A stretch of DNA of 64,000 nt, taken from the NCBI GenBank assembly GCA_017304475.1, contig JAFKKV010000019.1:1-64000 (forward strand). The letters are read 5' to 3'. Shown one piece after another: positions 8,572 to 16,704 of the stretch. Each line of letters begins with the position of its first letter. Within the stretch, counting starts at the first letter, position 1. The position numbers and the translations under genes were made by a program. The notes under the pieces are model-generated. The model did not search any database, was not told where the DNA came from, and worked only from the letters and a program-made list of their open reading frames with translations. This DNA comes from Hyphomicrobiales bacterium. GTDB taxonomy: Bacteria; Pseudomonadota; Alphaproteobacteria; Rhizobiales; Phreatobacteraceae.

Positions 8572-8606
8572 ATGTGCGCCATCGTGGCGAAATCAGGGAG
8601 AACGCC

Positions 8607-9092
8607 ATGCCATTGAGAAGCTACGCGATCGCGATCGCCTCTTTCGTCGCACTCACCTTCGCCATGGCGCTGCCGGGCCGGGCCGCGGGCAATCTCGCGG
8701 GGCAAACGCCGATCGAGGTGGTGGTCGAGTTGGGCGCCGCCGGACGCCACGGCTTCTTTCCGGACAAGCTGCGATTCGAGACCGGGCGGCTCTACAAGCT
8801 CGTACTGCGCAATGTCAGCGACGCGCCGCACTATTTCACCTCGCACGGCTTCACCCAGATGATCTACACGCGCAAGGTCCAGGTGGTGCAGCGCCAGGGT
8901 GAGCGGCTGGTCACGCTCGCCGAATTCAAGGGCGCCATCCGCGAGATCGAGGTCTATCCGGGCCAGACCGCGGAATGGTGGTTCGTGCCGGTGGCGGCCG
9001 GGCGGGTCACCGACCTGCGCTGCGGCATTGTCGGCGCCGACGGCAAGACCCACGCCGACCACGGCATGGTCGGCGAGATCGTCATCGAATAG
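8607..9092 (+). CDS. Periplasmic cupredoxin-like copper protein
   Basis: The protein has 161 residues. A signal peptide (residues 1-27, ending GRAAG) is followed by a cupredoxin beta-sandwich. Likely type-1 copper ligands are the His of APHYFTSHGF and the C-terminal Cys-His-Met set in LRCGIVGADGKTHADHGMVG, the same order (H...C...H...M) as in blue copper proteins. It would act as a periplasmic electron carrier or copper-binding protein. The start follows AGGGAG. A Fur-like palindrome just upstream suggests metal-dependent control. It diverges from the exported hydrolase. Confidence 0.75.
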   Translation: MPLRSYAIAIASFVALTFAMALPGRAAGNLAGQTPIEVVVELGAAGRHGFFPDKLRFETGRLYKLVLRNVSDAPHYFTSHGFTQMIYTRKVQVVQRQGERLVTLAEFKGAIREIEVYPGQTAEWWFVPVAAGRVTDLRCGIVGADGKTHADHGMVGEIVIE

Positions 9093-9155
9093 TCGAGAGC
9101 CATTTCGGCCGCGCCGCCGGGGCGGCGGCGCTGGCCGGCAGGCGGGAAACCCGCC

Positions 9156-10625
9156 TCAGATGCCCAGCTTCTGCTTCAGGATGTCGTTGACCGCGCCCGG
9201 ATTGGCTTTGCCGCCGGAGGCCTTCATCACCTGGCCGACGAACCAGCCGAGCAGGGTCGGCTTGGCCTTGGCCTGCTCGACCTTCTCCGGATTGGCTGCG
9301 ATCACCTCGTCGATGACCTTTTCGATCGCACCGGTATCGGTGACCTGCCTCATGCCGCGCTTTTCGACGATCTCGGCCGGGTTGCCGCCCTCGGTGAAAA
9401 CGATCTCGAACAGGTCCTTGGCGATCTTGCCGGAAATGGTGCCGTCGGCGATCAGGTCGATGATGCCGCCGATCTGCGCCGGCGAGACCGGCGAGGCCGT
9501 GACGTCATGGCCCTCCTTGTTGAGGCGGCCGAACAATTCGTTGATCACCCAATTGGCCGCGGCCTTGCTGTCGCGGCCCTCGGCGACCGCCTCGAAATAG
9601 GCCGCACTTTCCTGCTCCAGCACCAGGATCGAGGCGTCATAGGGCGTCAGGCCATATTGCGCGATGAAGCGCGCCTTCTTGGCGTCGGGCAGTTCCGGCA
9701 GGTGCTGCGCGAGCGCGTCGACATAGGCCTGGTCGAATTCCAGCGGCAGCAGGTCGGGATCGGGGAAATAGCGGTAGTCATGCGCCTCTTCCTTCGAGCG
9801 CATGGAGCGCGTCTCGCCCTTCACCGGATCGAACAGGCGGGTTTCCTGGTCGATCTTGCCGCCATCCTCGATGACGCCGATCTGCCGGCGCGCCTCGTGG
9901 TCGATCGCCTGGCCGATGAAGCGGATGGAATTGACGTTCTTGATCTCGCAGCGCGTGCCGAATTCGTCGCCCGGCTTGCGCACGGACACATTGACGTCGG
10001 CGCGCAGGTTGCCCTTCTCCATGTCGCCGTCGCAGGTGCCGAGATAGCGCAGGATGGTGCGCAGCTTGGTCACATAGGCCTTGGCCTCGTCGGCCGAGCG
10101 CATGTCCGGCTTGGAGACGATCTCCATGAGGGCGACGCCGGAACGGTTCAGGTCGACATAGGACAGGGTCGGGCTCTGGTCATGGATCGACTTGCCGGCA
10201 TCCTGCTCCAGATGCAGCCGCTCGATGCGCACGGTGAAGCTTTCGGTCGGCGTTAGGTCGACGCTCACCTCGCCCTCGCCGACGATCGGGCTCTTGTACT
10301 GGCTGATCTGGTAGCCCTGCGGCAGATCCGGATAGAAATAGTTCTTCCGGTCGAACACGCTCTTCAGATTGATCCCGGCCTTGAGGCCGAGGCCCGTGCG
10401 GATCGCCTGCCTGACGCATTCCTCGTTGATGACAGGCAGCATGCCCGGCATGGCCGCGTCGACCAGGCTCACCTGGCTGTTCGGCTCGGCGCCGAAGGCG
10501 GTCGCGGCCCCCGAAAACAGCTTGGCCTCGGTCGCGATCTGGGCGTGGATTTCCAGGCCGATCACCACCTCCCAGTCGCCGGTGGCGCCGGGGATGAGCT
10601 TCTTGAGATCGACGGGCACGGTCAT
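9156..10625 (-). CDS. gatB: Asp-tRNA(Asn)/Glu-tRNA(Gln) amidotransferase subunit B
   Basis: The protein has 489 residues, the usual family length. GatB phosphorylates the mischarged Glu- or Asp-tRNA and receives ammonia from GatA to make Gln- or Asn-tRNA. The N-terminal catalytic cradle begins WEVVIGLEIHAQIATEAKLFSGA and includes NRSGVALMEIVSKPDMRS and the metal-site region HDYRYFPDPDLLPLEF. The C-terminal Yqey-like tail ends NPGAVNDILKQKLGI. The start MTVPVDLKK at 10625 is chosen because it aligns with family N-termini. It is separated from gatCA by the sigma-factor pair, which is common in this group. Confidence 0.97.
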   Translation of the reverse strand: MTVPVDLKKLIPGATGDWEVVIGLEIHAQIATEAKLFSGAATAFGAEPNSQVSLVDAAMPGMLPVINEECVRQAIRTGLGLKAGINLKSVFDRKNYFYPDLPQGYQISQYKSPIVGEGEVSVDLTPTESFTVRIERLHLEQDAGKSIHDQSPTLSYVDLNRSGVALMEIVSKPDMRSADEAKAYVTKLRTILRYLGTCDGDMEKGNLRADVNVSVRKPGDEFGTRCEIKNVNSIRFIGQAIDHEARRQIGVIEDGGKIDQETRLFDPVKGETRSMRSKEEAHDYRYFPDPDLLPLEFDQAYVDALAQHLPELPDAKKARFIAQYGLTPYDASILVLEQESAAYFEAVAEGRDSKAAANWVINELFGRLNKEGHDVTASPVSPAQIGGIIDLIADGTISGKIAKDLFEIVFTEGGNPAEIVEKRGMRQVTDTGAIEKVIDEVIAANPEKVEQAKAKPTLLGWFVGQVMKASGGKANPGAVNDILKQKLGI

Positions 10626-10792
10626 GACGGGCTCATGGAAAGGTTCAGCATTCCGCCGGGAGTAGCGAAACGCGCGCCCAAGGACAAGGGTCGCGACGCT
10701 ATGGCGGGCCGATTGGCCCGCCGTGGCGGGCTTCATGCACCTCCGGAACCGACGCTTTCCCTACGCACCATTCGGTATTCGCCACTCGCCCC

Positions 10793-11509
10793 CTACAACG
10801 GCGTCGCGCCATTGCCGACGAACAGCACCGGACCGGTCGGCCGGCCGGTCGGCGAGCCACCGGCCGGTTCCAGCGTGATCTCGTAGAGCTGGTTGGCCGC
10901 CGGCACGGGCATGCCGGTCGTCTGGTAGACCTGATCGCGCGCCGCGTTCATCAGGCCGACCGAGCGCGGCCCGACGGCCACATCCCAGCGGGTCCAGACC
11001 TGCAGCGTCCGGCCCTCCGGCACGGCGATCGGCTGCAACGGCACCACGCGGATACGGCCGTCGGCATGAGCCTCGACGATGGCGCCGGCAAGCTGTGTGC
11101 CGGGCGCATGCAGGACCGCGACGACGGTGGGGCGTGCAGCCGGACGATAGGCCTCGCCGACCAGCAGGACCGCCAGCAGCAGCGCCGCCGCGACGCTGGC
11201 GACGGAGGCGATCCTGAGCACCCTGACATCGGCCCAGAACGCCTTGAGGCGATCGACGAGGCCGCCGCCAGCCTCGGCCGGCGCGGCCGGGGCCGCGCCG
11301 ATCGCGCGCTCGATTCCCGCCCAGAGCTCGGCCGACGGCTCGATCCGCGGCGCCGCCTCGTCCAGCGGCAGAAGCCGGGTGCGCCAATCGGCGACGGCGG
11401 CCCGCACTTCGGCATCGGTGGCCATCAGCCGTTCGAAGGCCTCGATTTCGTCCTTGCTCATGAGCCCCGCCACATATTCGCCGGCGGATGCGATGATCTC
11501 GTCGGTCAT
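10793..11509 (-). CDS. Anti-sigma factor (RskA type)
   Basis: The protein has 238 residues. The cytoplasmic N-terminal anti-sigma domain (residues 1-85, EYVAGLMSKDEIEAFERLMATD) is followed by one transmembrane helix at about 102-120 (IASVASVAAALLLAVLLVG) and a periplasmic RskA C-terminal domain with LQVWTRWDVAVGPRSVGLM and LYEITLEPAGGSPTGRPTGP. Its ATG overlaps the sigma-factor stop as ATGA, the classic coupling of an ECF sigma factor and its inhibitor. It should hold the sigma factor at the membrane until an envelope signal releases it. Confidence 0.9.
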   Translation of the reverse strand: MTDEIIASAGEYVAGLMSKDEIEAFERLMATDAEVRAAVADWRTRLLPLDEAAPRIEPSAELWAGIERAIGAAPAAPAEAGGGLVDRLKAFWADVRVLRIASVASVAAALLLAVLLVGEAYRPAARPTVVAVLHAPGTQLAGAIVEAHADGRIRVVPLQPIAVPEGRTLQVWTRWDVAVGPRSVGLMNAARDQVYQTTGMPVPAANQLYEITLEPAGGSPTGRPTGPVLFVGNGATPL

Positions 11510-12045
11510 CCCATGCACTCCTTGAGCGAAACCAGCGAGCGCCGGATCCAGGCCTTGACGGTGCCGAGCGGCACCGCCAGCCGCCCGGCGATCTCGCCAT
11601 GCGAGAAGCCGTCGACATAGGCCATCAGCACGCTTGCGCGCCGCCGCGGATCGAGGCCTTCGAGGCAGCGCTTGAGCGCATTGGCTTCGGGCAGCATCTC
11701 GGCGGCCGAATAGGCGTGGATGGCATCCGCCGTGTTTTCGGGAACCTCCTCGACCAGATCCTCGCGCCGGCCGTCGCGCAGCACGTTGAGCGCCTGGTTG
11801 CGAACGATGGCATAGAGCCACGCCTTGGCCGGGCCGAGATCGGCATTGAACCGATGGGCGTTGCGCCAGATCTTGACATAGGCCTCCTGGACGACCTCCT
11901 CGGCCAGCTCGCGCCGCTTCACGATGCGCATGGCGACGCCGATCATCGCCGGACACTCGCTCTCGTAAATCAAGCGCAGCGCCGCACGGTCGCCCGTGGC
12001 GCAACGCGCGAGCGCATCCTTCAGGTCTTGTGGGGACGACGCCAT
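11506..12045 (-). CDS. ECF RNA polymerase sigma factor
   Basis: The protein has 179 residues. Region 2 includes the core-binding helix ELAEEVVQEAYVKIWRNAHRF and the -10 recognition segment AKAWLYAIVRNQALNVLRDGRR. Region 4 contains SHGEIAGRLAVPLGTVKAWIRRSLVSLKECM. The ATG at 12045 is selected for its GGAG at ideal spacing; an upstream ATG at 12075 lacks one. It is cotranscribed with its RskA-type anti-sigma factor and divergent from a DUF4394 gene across 195 bases, which probably carry an autoregulated promoter. Confidence 0.93.
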   Translation of the reverse strand: MASSPQDLKDALARCATGDRAALRLIYESECPAMIGVAMRIVKRRELAEEVVQEAYVKIWRNAHRFNADLGPAKAWLYAIVRNQALNVLRDGRREDLVEEVPENTADAIHAYSAAEMLPEANALKRCLEGLDPRRRASVLMAYVDGFSHGEIAGRLAVPLGTVKAWIRRSLVSLKECMG

Positions 12046-12240
12046 GCTGCACTCCGGCGGGTTCGTTGCCGTCATTACACGCGCGTTTGGCCTTTGGATG
12101 CAATCACGCGGATCGGCCGCGAGCCTGCCCGATCCACGTCGCCGCATCATCACGAACCCGTGATCGCCTGCATCCGTTCGGCCCCGCGGCCGGGTTCTCC
12201 TCCCGACGGCGCAACAGCGACCGATCCAGGGAGACCGCCC

Positions 12241-13017
12241 ATGTCCAGCAAAGCCACGTTTCTTGCCGCTGCCTTCGCGCTTGCCGCCTTTGCCGTGCCC
12301 GCCCATGCCGACCGCCTGGTCGGCCTCGTCGACGGCAAGACCCTCGTCACCATCGACCCGGCGACGCGCATGGTGTCGCGCCCGGTCGAGATCTCGGGTG
12401 TCGGCCCGCTGGTCGGCATCGACCGCCGTCCGGCCGACGGCATGCTCTACGGCCTCGCCGCCGACGGAACCATCGTGACGATCGACCCGCAGACCGGCCG
12501 GGCCACGGTGAAATCCAAGCTGTCGGAGACGCTGCGCGGCAATATGTCGATCACCGTCGACTTCAATCCGGTCGCCGACCGCCTGCGCGTCATGACCCCC
12601 GACGGCGTCAGCCTCCGGGTCAATGTCGACGACGGCAAGGCGGTCGTCGACGGCAGCCACAAGTTCAAGGAAGGCGATGCCAATGCCGCCCGGCCGCCGC
12701 GCGTGGTTGCCGGCGCCTATACCAATTCGGTCAAGGGCACCACGGCGACGGCACTCTACAATATCGATGCCGGGTCGAATGCGCTGCTCAGCCAGGCGCC
12801 GCCGAATGACGGCATCCTGAACACCATCGGTTCGCTCGGCATCACCCTGTCCGGGCCGGCCGCCTTCAACATCGCCAGCATGAACGGCACCAATGCGGCC
12901 TGGCTCGTCACTGGCGGCAATGTCTATTCGGTCGACCTGCAGACCGGCCGCGCCACCATGAGCGGCGCGATCCAGGGCCTGCGCGGCAGCCTGAGCCATA
13001 TCGCCTGGGTCGACTGA
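12241..13017 (+). CDS. DUF4394 secreted protein
   Basis: The protein has 258 residues. A signal peptide (ending PAHA-D) is followed by a DUF4394 beta-propeller-like domain with repeated blades such as LVGLVDGKTLVTIDPATRM, LYGLAADGTIVTIDPQTGRA and VYSVDLQTGRATMSGAI. The domain also has the typical DFNPVADRLRVMTPDGVSLRVN. The function is unknown. Its divergent position next to the ECF sigma/anti-sigma pair is seen often and suggests it is a target or sensor partner of that envelope-stress circuit (inference). A strong terminator follows. Confidence 0.85.
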   Translation: MSSKATFLAAAFALAAFAVPAHADRLVGLVDGKTLVTIDPATRMVSRPVEISGVGPLVGIDRRPADGMLYGLAADGTIVTIDPQTGRATVKSKLSETLRGNMSITVDFNPVADRLRVMTPDGVSLRVNVDDGKAVVDGSHKFKEGDANAARPPRVVAGAYTNSVKGTTATALYNIDAGSNALLSQAPPNDGILNTIGSLGITLSGPAAFNIASMNGTNAAWLVTGGNVYSVDLQTGRATMSGAIQGLRGSLSHIAWVD

Positions 13018-13050
13018 CACGCCCTCCCGTTGTGTCGGCACCCATGCGAG

Positions 13051-13084
13051 ACGGCCCCCGCAGCGATGCGGGGGCCGTTTTTTT
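13051..13084 (+). terminator. Rho-independent terminator
   Basis: A perfect 12-bp GC-rich stem (ACGGCCCCCGCA / TGCGGGGGCCGT) with a GCGA tetraloop is followed by seven T residues, 33 bases after the DUF4394 stop. Confidence 0.95.
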
Positions 13085-13107
13085 GTGAGCTGCGGGAGCG
13101 GCGCATG

Positions 13108-13343
13108 AACCCTCGCCCACGTCTTCGTGGGAGAGGGTGGCGGCGGCAGCCGCCGGGTGAGGGTGGTCGCGCCGGCGCGCGACGCGCATCGTGGGTGTCA
13201 GCAGCGGGCGAGGCCTTTGACTGGAATCCAGCTTGGTGTTCAGCGCCTCACCTGCCATCGGGATGCGCTGACAGCATCGACGCTACCACCCTCACCCGGG
13301 TCCTCCGGACCCACCCTCTCCCACGAAGACGTGGGCGAGGGTT
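13108..13343. repeat. Inverted pair of REP-like elements
   Basis: Copies at 13108-13165 and 13286-13343 are inverted relative to each other. Both share conserved arms (AACCCTCGCCCACGTCTTCG...GGGTGAGGGTGG) around a variable central hairpin: CGGCGGCAGCCGCCG in one, GTCCGGAGGACCCG in the other. About 120 bases separate them. Related elements are at 32101-32157 and 32766-32817. The layout is REPIN-like. Confidence 0.85.
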
Positions 13344-13383
13344 GCGCGAACCGTCCGCCATTCCCCCCGGCGCAAGCCGCTCA

Positions 13384-13602
13384 TCACCCCCGGCCGCCTT
13401 CGATGCGGGCGGCGAGATACCTGCAGACGATGCCGCCGACCAGCGCGCCGGCCGCCAGCACCGAGAGATAGATGAGCTTCAGCGGCGGATCGCCGCTGTG
13501 CCAGCCCATGGCCAGCAGGATGCAGAACAGGCCGGCCGCCACCCACAGGAGCCATGCGAACACCGTCAGACAGGCGATCGCTATGGCGCGGGTGATGATC
13601 AT
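13384..13602 (-). CDS. Small two-helix membrane protein downstream of gatA
   Basis: The protein has 72 residues and two hydrophobic helices (about residues 5-31 and 43-62) joined by a short polar turn with GWHSGDPPLK; it ends in a basic RIEGGRG tail. The ATG lies one base after the gatA stop (TGACATG), so it is probably translated with gatA by re-initiation. I do not recognise a family. An inner-membrane location is predicted. Its persistence behind gatA in relatives would support it as a real gene. Confidence 0.6.
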   Translation of the reverse strand: MIITRAIAIACLTVFAWLLWVAAGLFCILLAMGWHSGDPPLKLIYLSVLAAGALVGGIVCRYLAARIEGGRG

Positions 13603-13603
13603 G

Positions 13604-15175
13604 TCAGGCCCACCACTGGTCCTTGACCGGGAACGATCCCTGGGCCTTCTCGATGACGCTGGCGACCGAGAACAGCGTCTCCTCGTCGAAGGCGCGGCCG
13701 ATCAGCTGAAGCCCGAGCGGCAGGCCCTGCGGATCGAGCCCCGCCGGCACCGCGATGCCCGGCAGGCCGGCCATGTTGACGGTCACGGTGAAGACGTCGT
13801 TGAGATACATCTCGACCGGGTCGCCCGAGCCCTTCTCGCCGATGCCGAAGGCCGAGGACGGCGTCGCCGGCGTCAGGATCGCATCGACGCCATTGGCATA
13901 GGCATCCTCGAAATCCTTCTTGATCAGCGTGCGCAGCTTCTGCGCCCGGACGTAATAGGCGTCGTAATAGCCGGCCGAGAGCACATAGGTGCCGATCATG
14001 ATGCGGCGCTTGACCTCCTTGCCGAAGCCCGCCGCGCGGGTCCGCTCGTAGAGATCGATGATGTCCTTGCCCGGCACCCTGAGGCCGTAGCGCACGCCGT
14101 CGTAACGGGCGAGGTTGGACGAGGCTTCCGCCGGCGCCACGATGTAATAAGCCGGCAGCGCATATTTGGTGTGCGGCAGCGAGATCTCGACGATATTCGC
14201 GCCGGCCTCCTTCAGGACCGCCGCGCCCTCCTCCCAGAGCTTCTCGATCTCCGGCGGCATGCCATCGACCCGGTACTCCCGGGGAATACCGATCGTCATG
14301 CCCTTGACCGATTTGCCGACCGCCTTGGCATAGTCGGGCACGGCCAGGTCCACGCAGGTCGTGTCCTTGGCGTCTGGGCCTGCGAAAGAGCGCAGCAGCA
14401 TGGCCGTGTCCATCACCGTGCGCGCGATCGGTCCGGCCTGGTCGAGCGACGAGGCGAAGGCGGCGATGCCCCAGCGGGACACCCGGCCATAGGTCGGCTT
14501 GATGCCGACCGTGCCGGTGAAGGCCGCCGGCTGGCGGATCGAGCCGCCGGTATCGGTGGCCGTGGCGCCCGCACACAGATGCGCCGCAACCGCCGACGAC
14601 GAGCCGCCGGACGAGCCGCCGGGAACTAGGCCCGTCAGCTTCAGCGGAATGTCCTTGGGCGGCATTTCCGTTAGGATGGCGCGCGCCGACATATAGGCAT
14701 GGGCCGCCTCGCGCACCTTGGCCGCTTCATGGTTCGGCGGCAGCCAGGGCGACAGCACCGGTCCGAAAGCCGATGTCTCGTTCGACGAGCCCATGGCGAA
14801 CTCGTCATTGTTCAGCTTGCCGAGCATGACCGCGCCGTCACGCCACAGATTGGACGTGACCGTCGATTCATAGGTCGGCACGAAATTGGCCAGGATGTTC
14901 GAACAGGCCGTGGTGCGGGTGCCCTTGGTGCAGAACAGGTCCTTCACACCCAGCGGAATGCCTTCCAGCGGCCCGGCGTCGCCCTTGGCGATGCGCTCGT
15001 CCGAGGCCTTCGCCATGGCCAGCGCCTTCTCCGGCGTCTCCAGCACATAGGCGTTCAGGCAGCGCCCGGTTTCCATGGCGCCGAGATAGGCCTTGGTCAG
15101 GTCGGTCGCCGAGAAGTCCTTGGCGGCGAGCCCGTCGCGTGCCTCGGCGATCGAAAGATGGGTCAGATCGGTCAC
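13604..15175 (-). CDS. gatA: Asp-tRNA(Asn)/Glu-tRNA(Gln) amidotransferase subunit A
   Basis: The protein has 523 residues. It is an amidase-signature glutaminase that supplies ammonia to GatB. The catalytic Ser-cisSer-Lys triad is visible as the Lys of GIPLGVKDLFCTKG, the Ser-rich PGGSSGGSSSAVAAH and the nucleophile Ser in TATDTGGSIRQPAA. The start is taken as GTG at 15175 with GGAG eight bases before, matching family N-termini; another GTG overlaps the gatC stop. Oddly, about 33 extra residues (PNHEAAKVREAAHAYMSARA onwards) are inserted between SPW and LVPGGSSGG, making it longer than typical GatA. Confidence 0.96.
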   Translation of the reverse strand: MTDLTHLSIAEARDGLAAKDFSATDLTKAYLGAMETGRCLNAYVLETPEKALAMAKASDERIAKGDAGPLEGIPLGVKDLFCTKGTRTTACSNILANFVPTYESTVTSNLWRDGAVMLGKLNNDEFAMGSSNETSAFGPVLSPWLPPNHEAAKVREAAHAYMSARAILTEMPPKDIPLKLTGLVPGGSSGGSSSAVAAHLCAGATATDTGGSIRQPAAFTGTVGIKPTYGRVSRWGIAAFASSLDQAGPIARTVMDTAMLLRSFAGPDAKDTTCVDLAVPDYAKAVGKSVKGMTIGIPREYRVDGMPPEIEKLWEEGAAVLKEAGANIVEISLPHTKYALPAYYIVAPAEASSNLARYDGVRYGLRVPGKDIIDLYERTRAAGFGKEVKRRIMIGTYVLSAGYYDAYYVRAQKLRTLIKKDFEDAYANGVDAILTPATPSSAFGIGEKGSGDPVEMYLNDVFTVTVNMAGLPGIAVPAGLDPQGLPLGLQLIGRAFDEETLFSVASVIEKAQGSFPVKDQWWA

Positions 15176-15180
15176 CGGCG

Positions 15181-15468
15181 TCACTCCACGACCTTGGGAA
15201 CGGAGAAGAACGTGCCTTCGTGCTCGGGGGCATTGGCGACGATCTGATCGGCGATGCCGCCATCGGTCACGCCGTCCTGACGCTTCTTCATCGCCATCGG
15301 GGTCACCGAGGTCATCGGCTCGACGCCTGAGACGTCGACCTCGCTCAATTGCTCGACGAAGGAGAGGATGGCGTTGATCTCGCCCTGGAGGTGCGGCACC
15401 TCCGCCTCGGTGACGGCAATGCGCGCCAGATGCGCGATACGCCGCACGGTCGCCTGATCGACGGACAT
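15181..15468 (-). CDS. gatC: Asp-tRNA(Asn)/Glu-tRNA(Gln) amidotransferase subunit C
   Basis: The protein has 95 residues, the full family length. GatC wraps around and stabilises the GatA-GatB interface. The N-terminal helices (TVRRIAHLARIAVTEAEVPH), the linker LSEVDVSGVEPMTSVTPMAM and the tail HEGTFFSVPKVVE are diagnostic. Its stop lies next to, or overlaps, the gatA start, so the two are translationally coupled. gatC is promoter-proximal, with about 80 bases to the upstream gene. Confidence 0.95.
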   Translation of the reverse strand: MSVDQATVRRIAHLARIAVTEAEVPHLQGEINAILSFVEQLSEVDVSGVEPMTSVTPMAMKKRQDGVTDGGIADQIVANAPEHEGTFFSVPKVVE

Positions 15469-15550
15469 GGAAATGTTCACCCGGTCGCGTGAGGAATAAC
15501 GATCGGGCCTCATAGCACCCGCTCGTTTCGCGCCGCAACCGCGCAGGCGA

Positions 15551-16075
15551 TCAGCGTTCCGGTTCGGACCTCGGCACACGGCCGGTCTCACGCCCGATCT
15601 CGCGGCCATTGTCGCGCCCTTGCACCTCGCCGCCCCGGCCCGTGAGGTGGCCGGCAAGCTTGGGCAGTTCGCTCAGGCGGAAACGCAGGATGGCGGCGCG
15701 CGGAATGGCCGCTCTCGATGCGCCCTCCTCCGGCTGAGCCGAGGAGAACGGCCCCTCGCCCGCCGGCCGGTTGAACAGGCCGGCCGTGTCGAGCACGACC
15801 GGGCCGGTATCGGCGCCGACACGGGGCACGGCAGGCGAGGCAGCCGGCGGCACGTTCCGGGTGGCGGCCTCGGCGCGCATCTCGGCGATCAGCCGGGCCC
15901 GCAGGTCACGCACCACCGCGGCCCCGCCCTGGGGGATCGTCCGCGGTCGTGCGACAACGACGACCGGCTCCTCCCGACCTGCCGAATCGAGCGCTCCATA
16001 GAGCGCGGCATGGGCCTTGAGCGCTGCTGGGTCGGCGATTTCGGACGTCGAGAATGTGTTGCGCGGATCGTTCAT
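15551..16075 (-). CDS. Hypothetical protein
   Basis: The protein has 174 residues, without signal peptide or membrane segment. The N-terminus (MNDPRNTFSTSEIADPAALKAHAALYGAL) looks folded and the middle (RTIPQGGAAVVRDLRARLIAEMRAEAA) helical. The second half is low-complexity and ends in repeated Gly-Arg-Glu (GREIGRETGR). I do not recognise a family. It starts close to the divergent hisI promoter and may be conserved only in near relatives. Confidence 0.5.
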   Translation of the reverse strand: MNDPRNTFSTSEIADPAALKAHAALYGALDSAGREEPVVVVARPRTIPQGGAAVVRDLRARLIAEMRAEAATRNVPPAASPAVPRVGADTGPVVLDTAGLFNRPAGEGPFSSAQPEEGASRAAIPRAAILRFRLSELPKLAGHLTGRGGEVQGRDNGREIGRETGRVPRSEPER

Positions 16076-16248
16076 TCAGCCCTCTCGCATCAGGCGGTAT
16101 TTTGCCAGCGTGGCGCCCCCGTCGCGAGTGGAACCATTCATTAACCCTTATGAACATGGTTTATGCCGGGTTAAATTCGGGGAGCCTTTGGCTTAAGCGT
16201 CTGACCGCGCTAGAACCCGCTGGAAACCTGATCCCCGGACTTATCCAC

Positions 16249-16701
16249 ATGTGCGCAGACTGCGACGAGCTCTTCCCGCTTCCCGGTCCCAAGGCGGATC
16301 TCGAGGAAGGCGACCGACTCACCCCGCGATTCGGGCCGGATGGCCTGGTCACCGCGGTCACCAGCGATGCCGCCACCGGCGAACTCCTGATGGTTGCCCA
16401 CATGAATGCACAGGCGCTCGCCCGCACCATCGAGACCGGCGAGGCGTGGTACTGGTCGCGCTCGCGCCAGACGCTCTGGCACAAGGGCGACACGTCGGGC
16501 CAGATCCAGACGGTGGTCGAGATGCGCGTCGACTGCGACCAGGATGCCGTCTGGCTCAGGGTCAGCGTCGGCGGCGACGGCGGCTCCTGCCATACCGGCC
16601 GGCGTTCCTGCTTCTACCGTGCCGTGCCGACCGGCGGGCCGGCGGCCGAGGTGCGCCTCCAGCCCCGCGATGCCGAGCGCATGCGCCCGGCCTTCGGCTG
16701 A
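16249..16701 (+). CDS. hisI: Phosphoribosyl-AMP cyclohydrolase
   Basis: The protein has 150 residues. It opens the adenine ring of PR-AMP, the third step of histidine synthesis, in the cytoplasm. Diagnostic stretches are LLMVAHMNAQALARTIETG, AWYWSRSRQTLWHKGDTSG, the metal-binding RVDCDQDAVWL and the zinc cysteines in GGSCHTGRRSCFYR. It is a stand-alone enzyme without the HisE pyrophosphohydrolase domain. The start at 16249 (MCADCDEL) is not certain; an in-frame ATG at 16153 would add 32 residues that do not fit the family. Confidence 0.95.
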   Translation: MCADCDELFPLPGPKADLEEGDRLTPRFGPDGLVTAVTSDAATGELLMVAHMNAQALARTIETGEAWYWSRSRQTLWHKGDTSGQIQTVVEMRVDCDQDAVWLRVSVGGDGGSCHTGRRSCFYRAVPTGGPAAEVRLQPRDAERMRPAFG

Positions 16702-16704
16702 GCC

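Noticed and set aside
10760..10797. CCATTCGGTATTCGCCACTC-like segment resembling the outer part of the 32 kb inverted repeat
   Set aside because: Only a short imperfect match, without the REP core or an inverted partner. It is probably a remnant of the same dispersed repeat but too weak to annotate.
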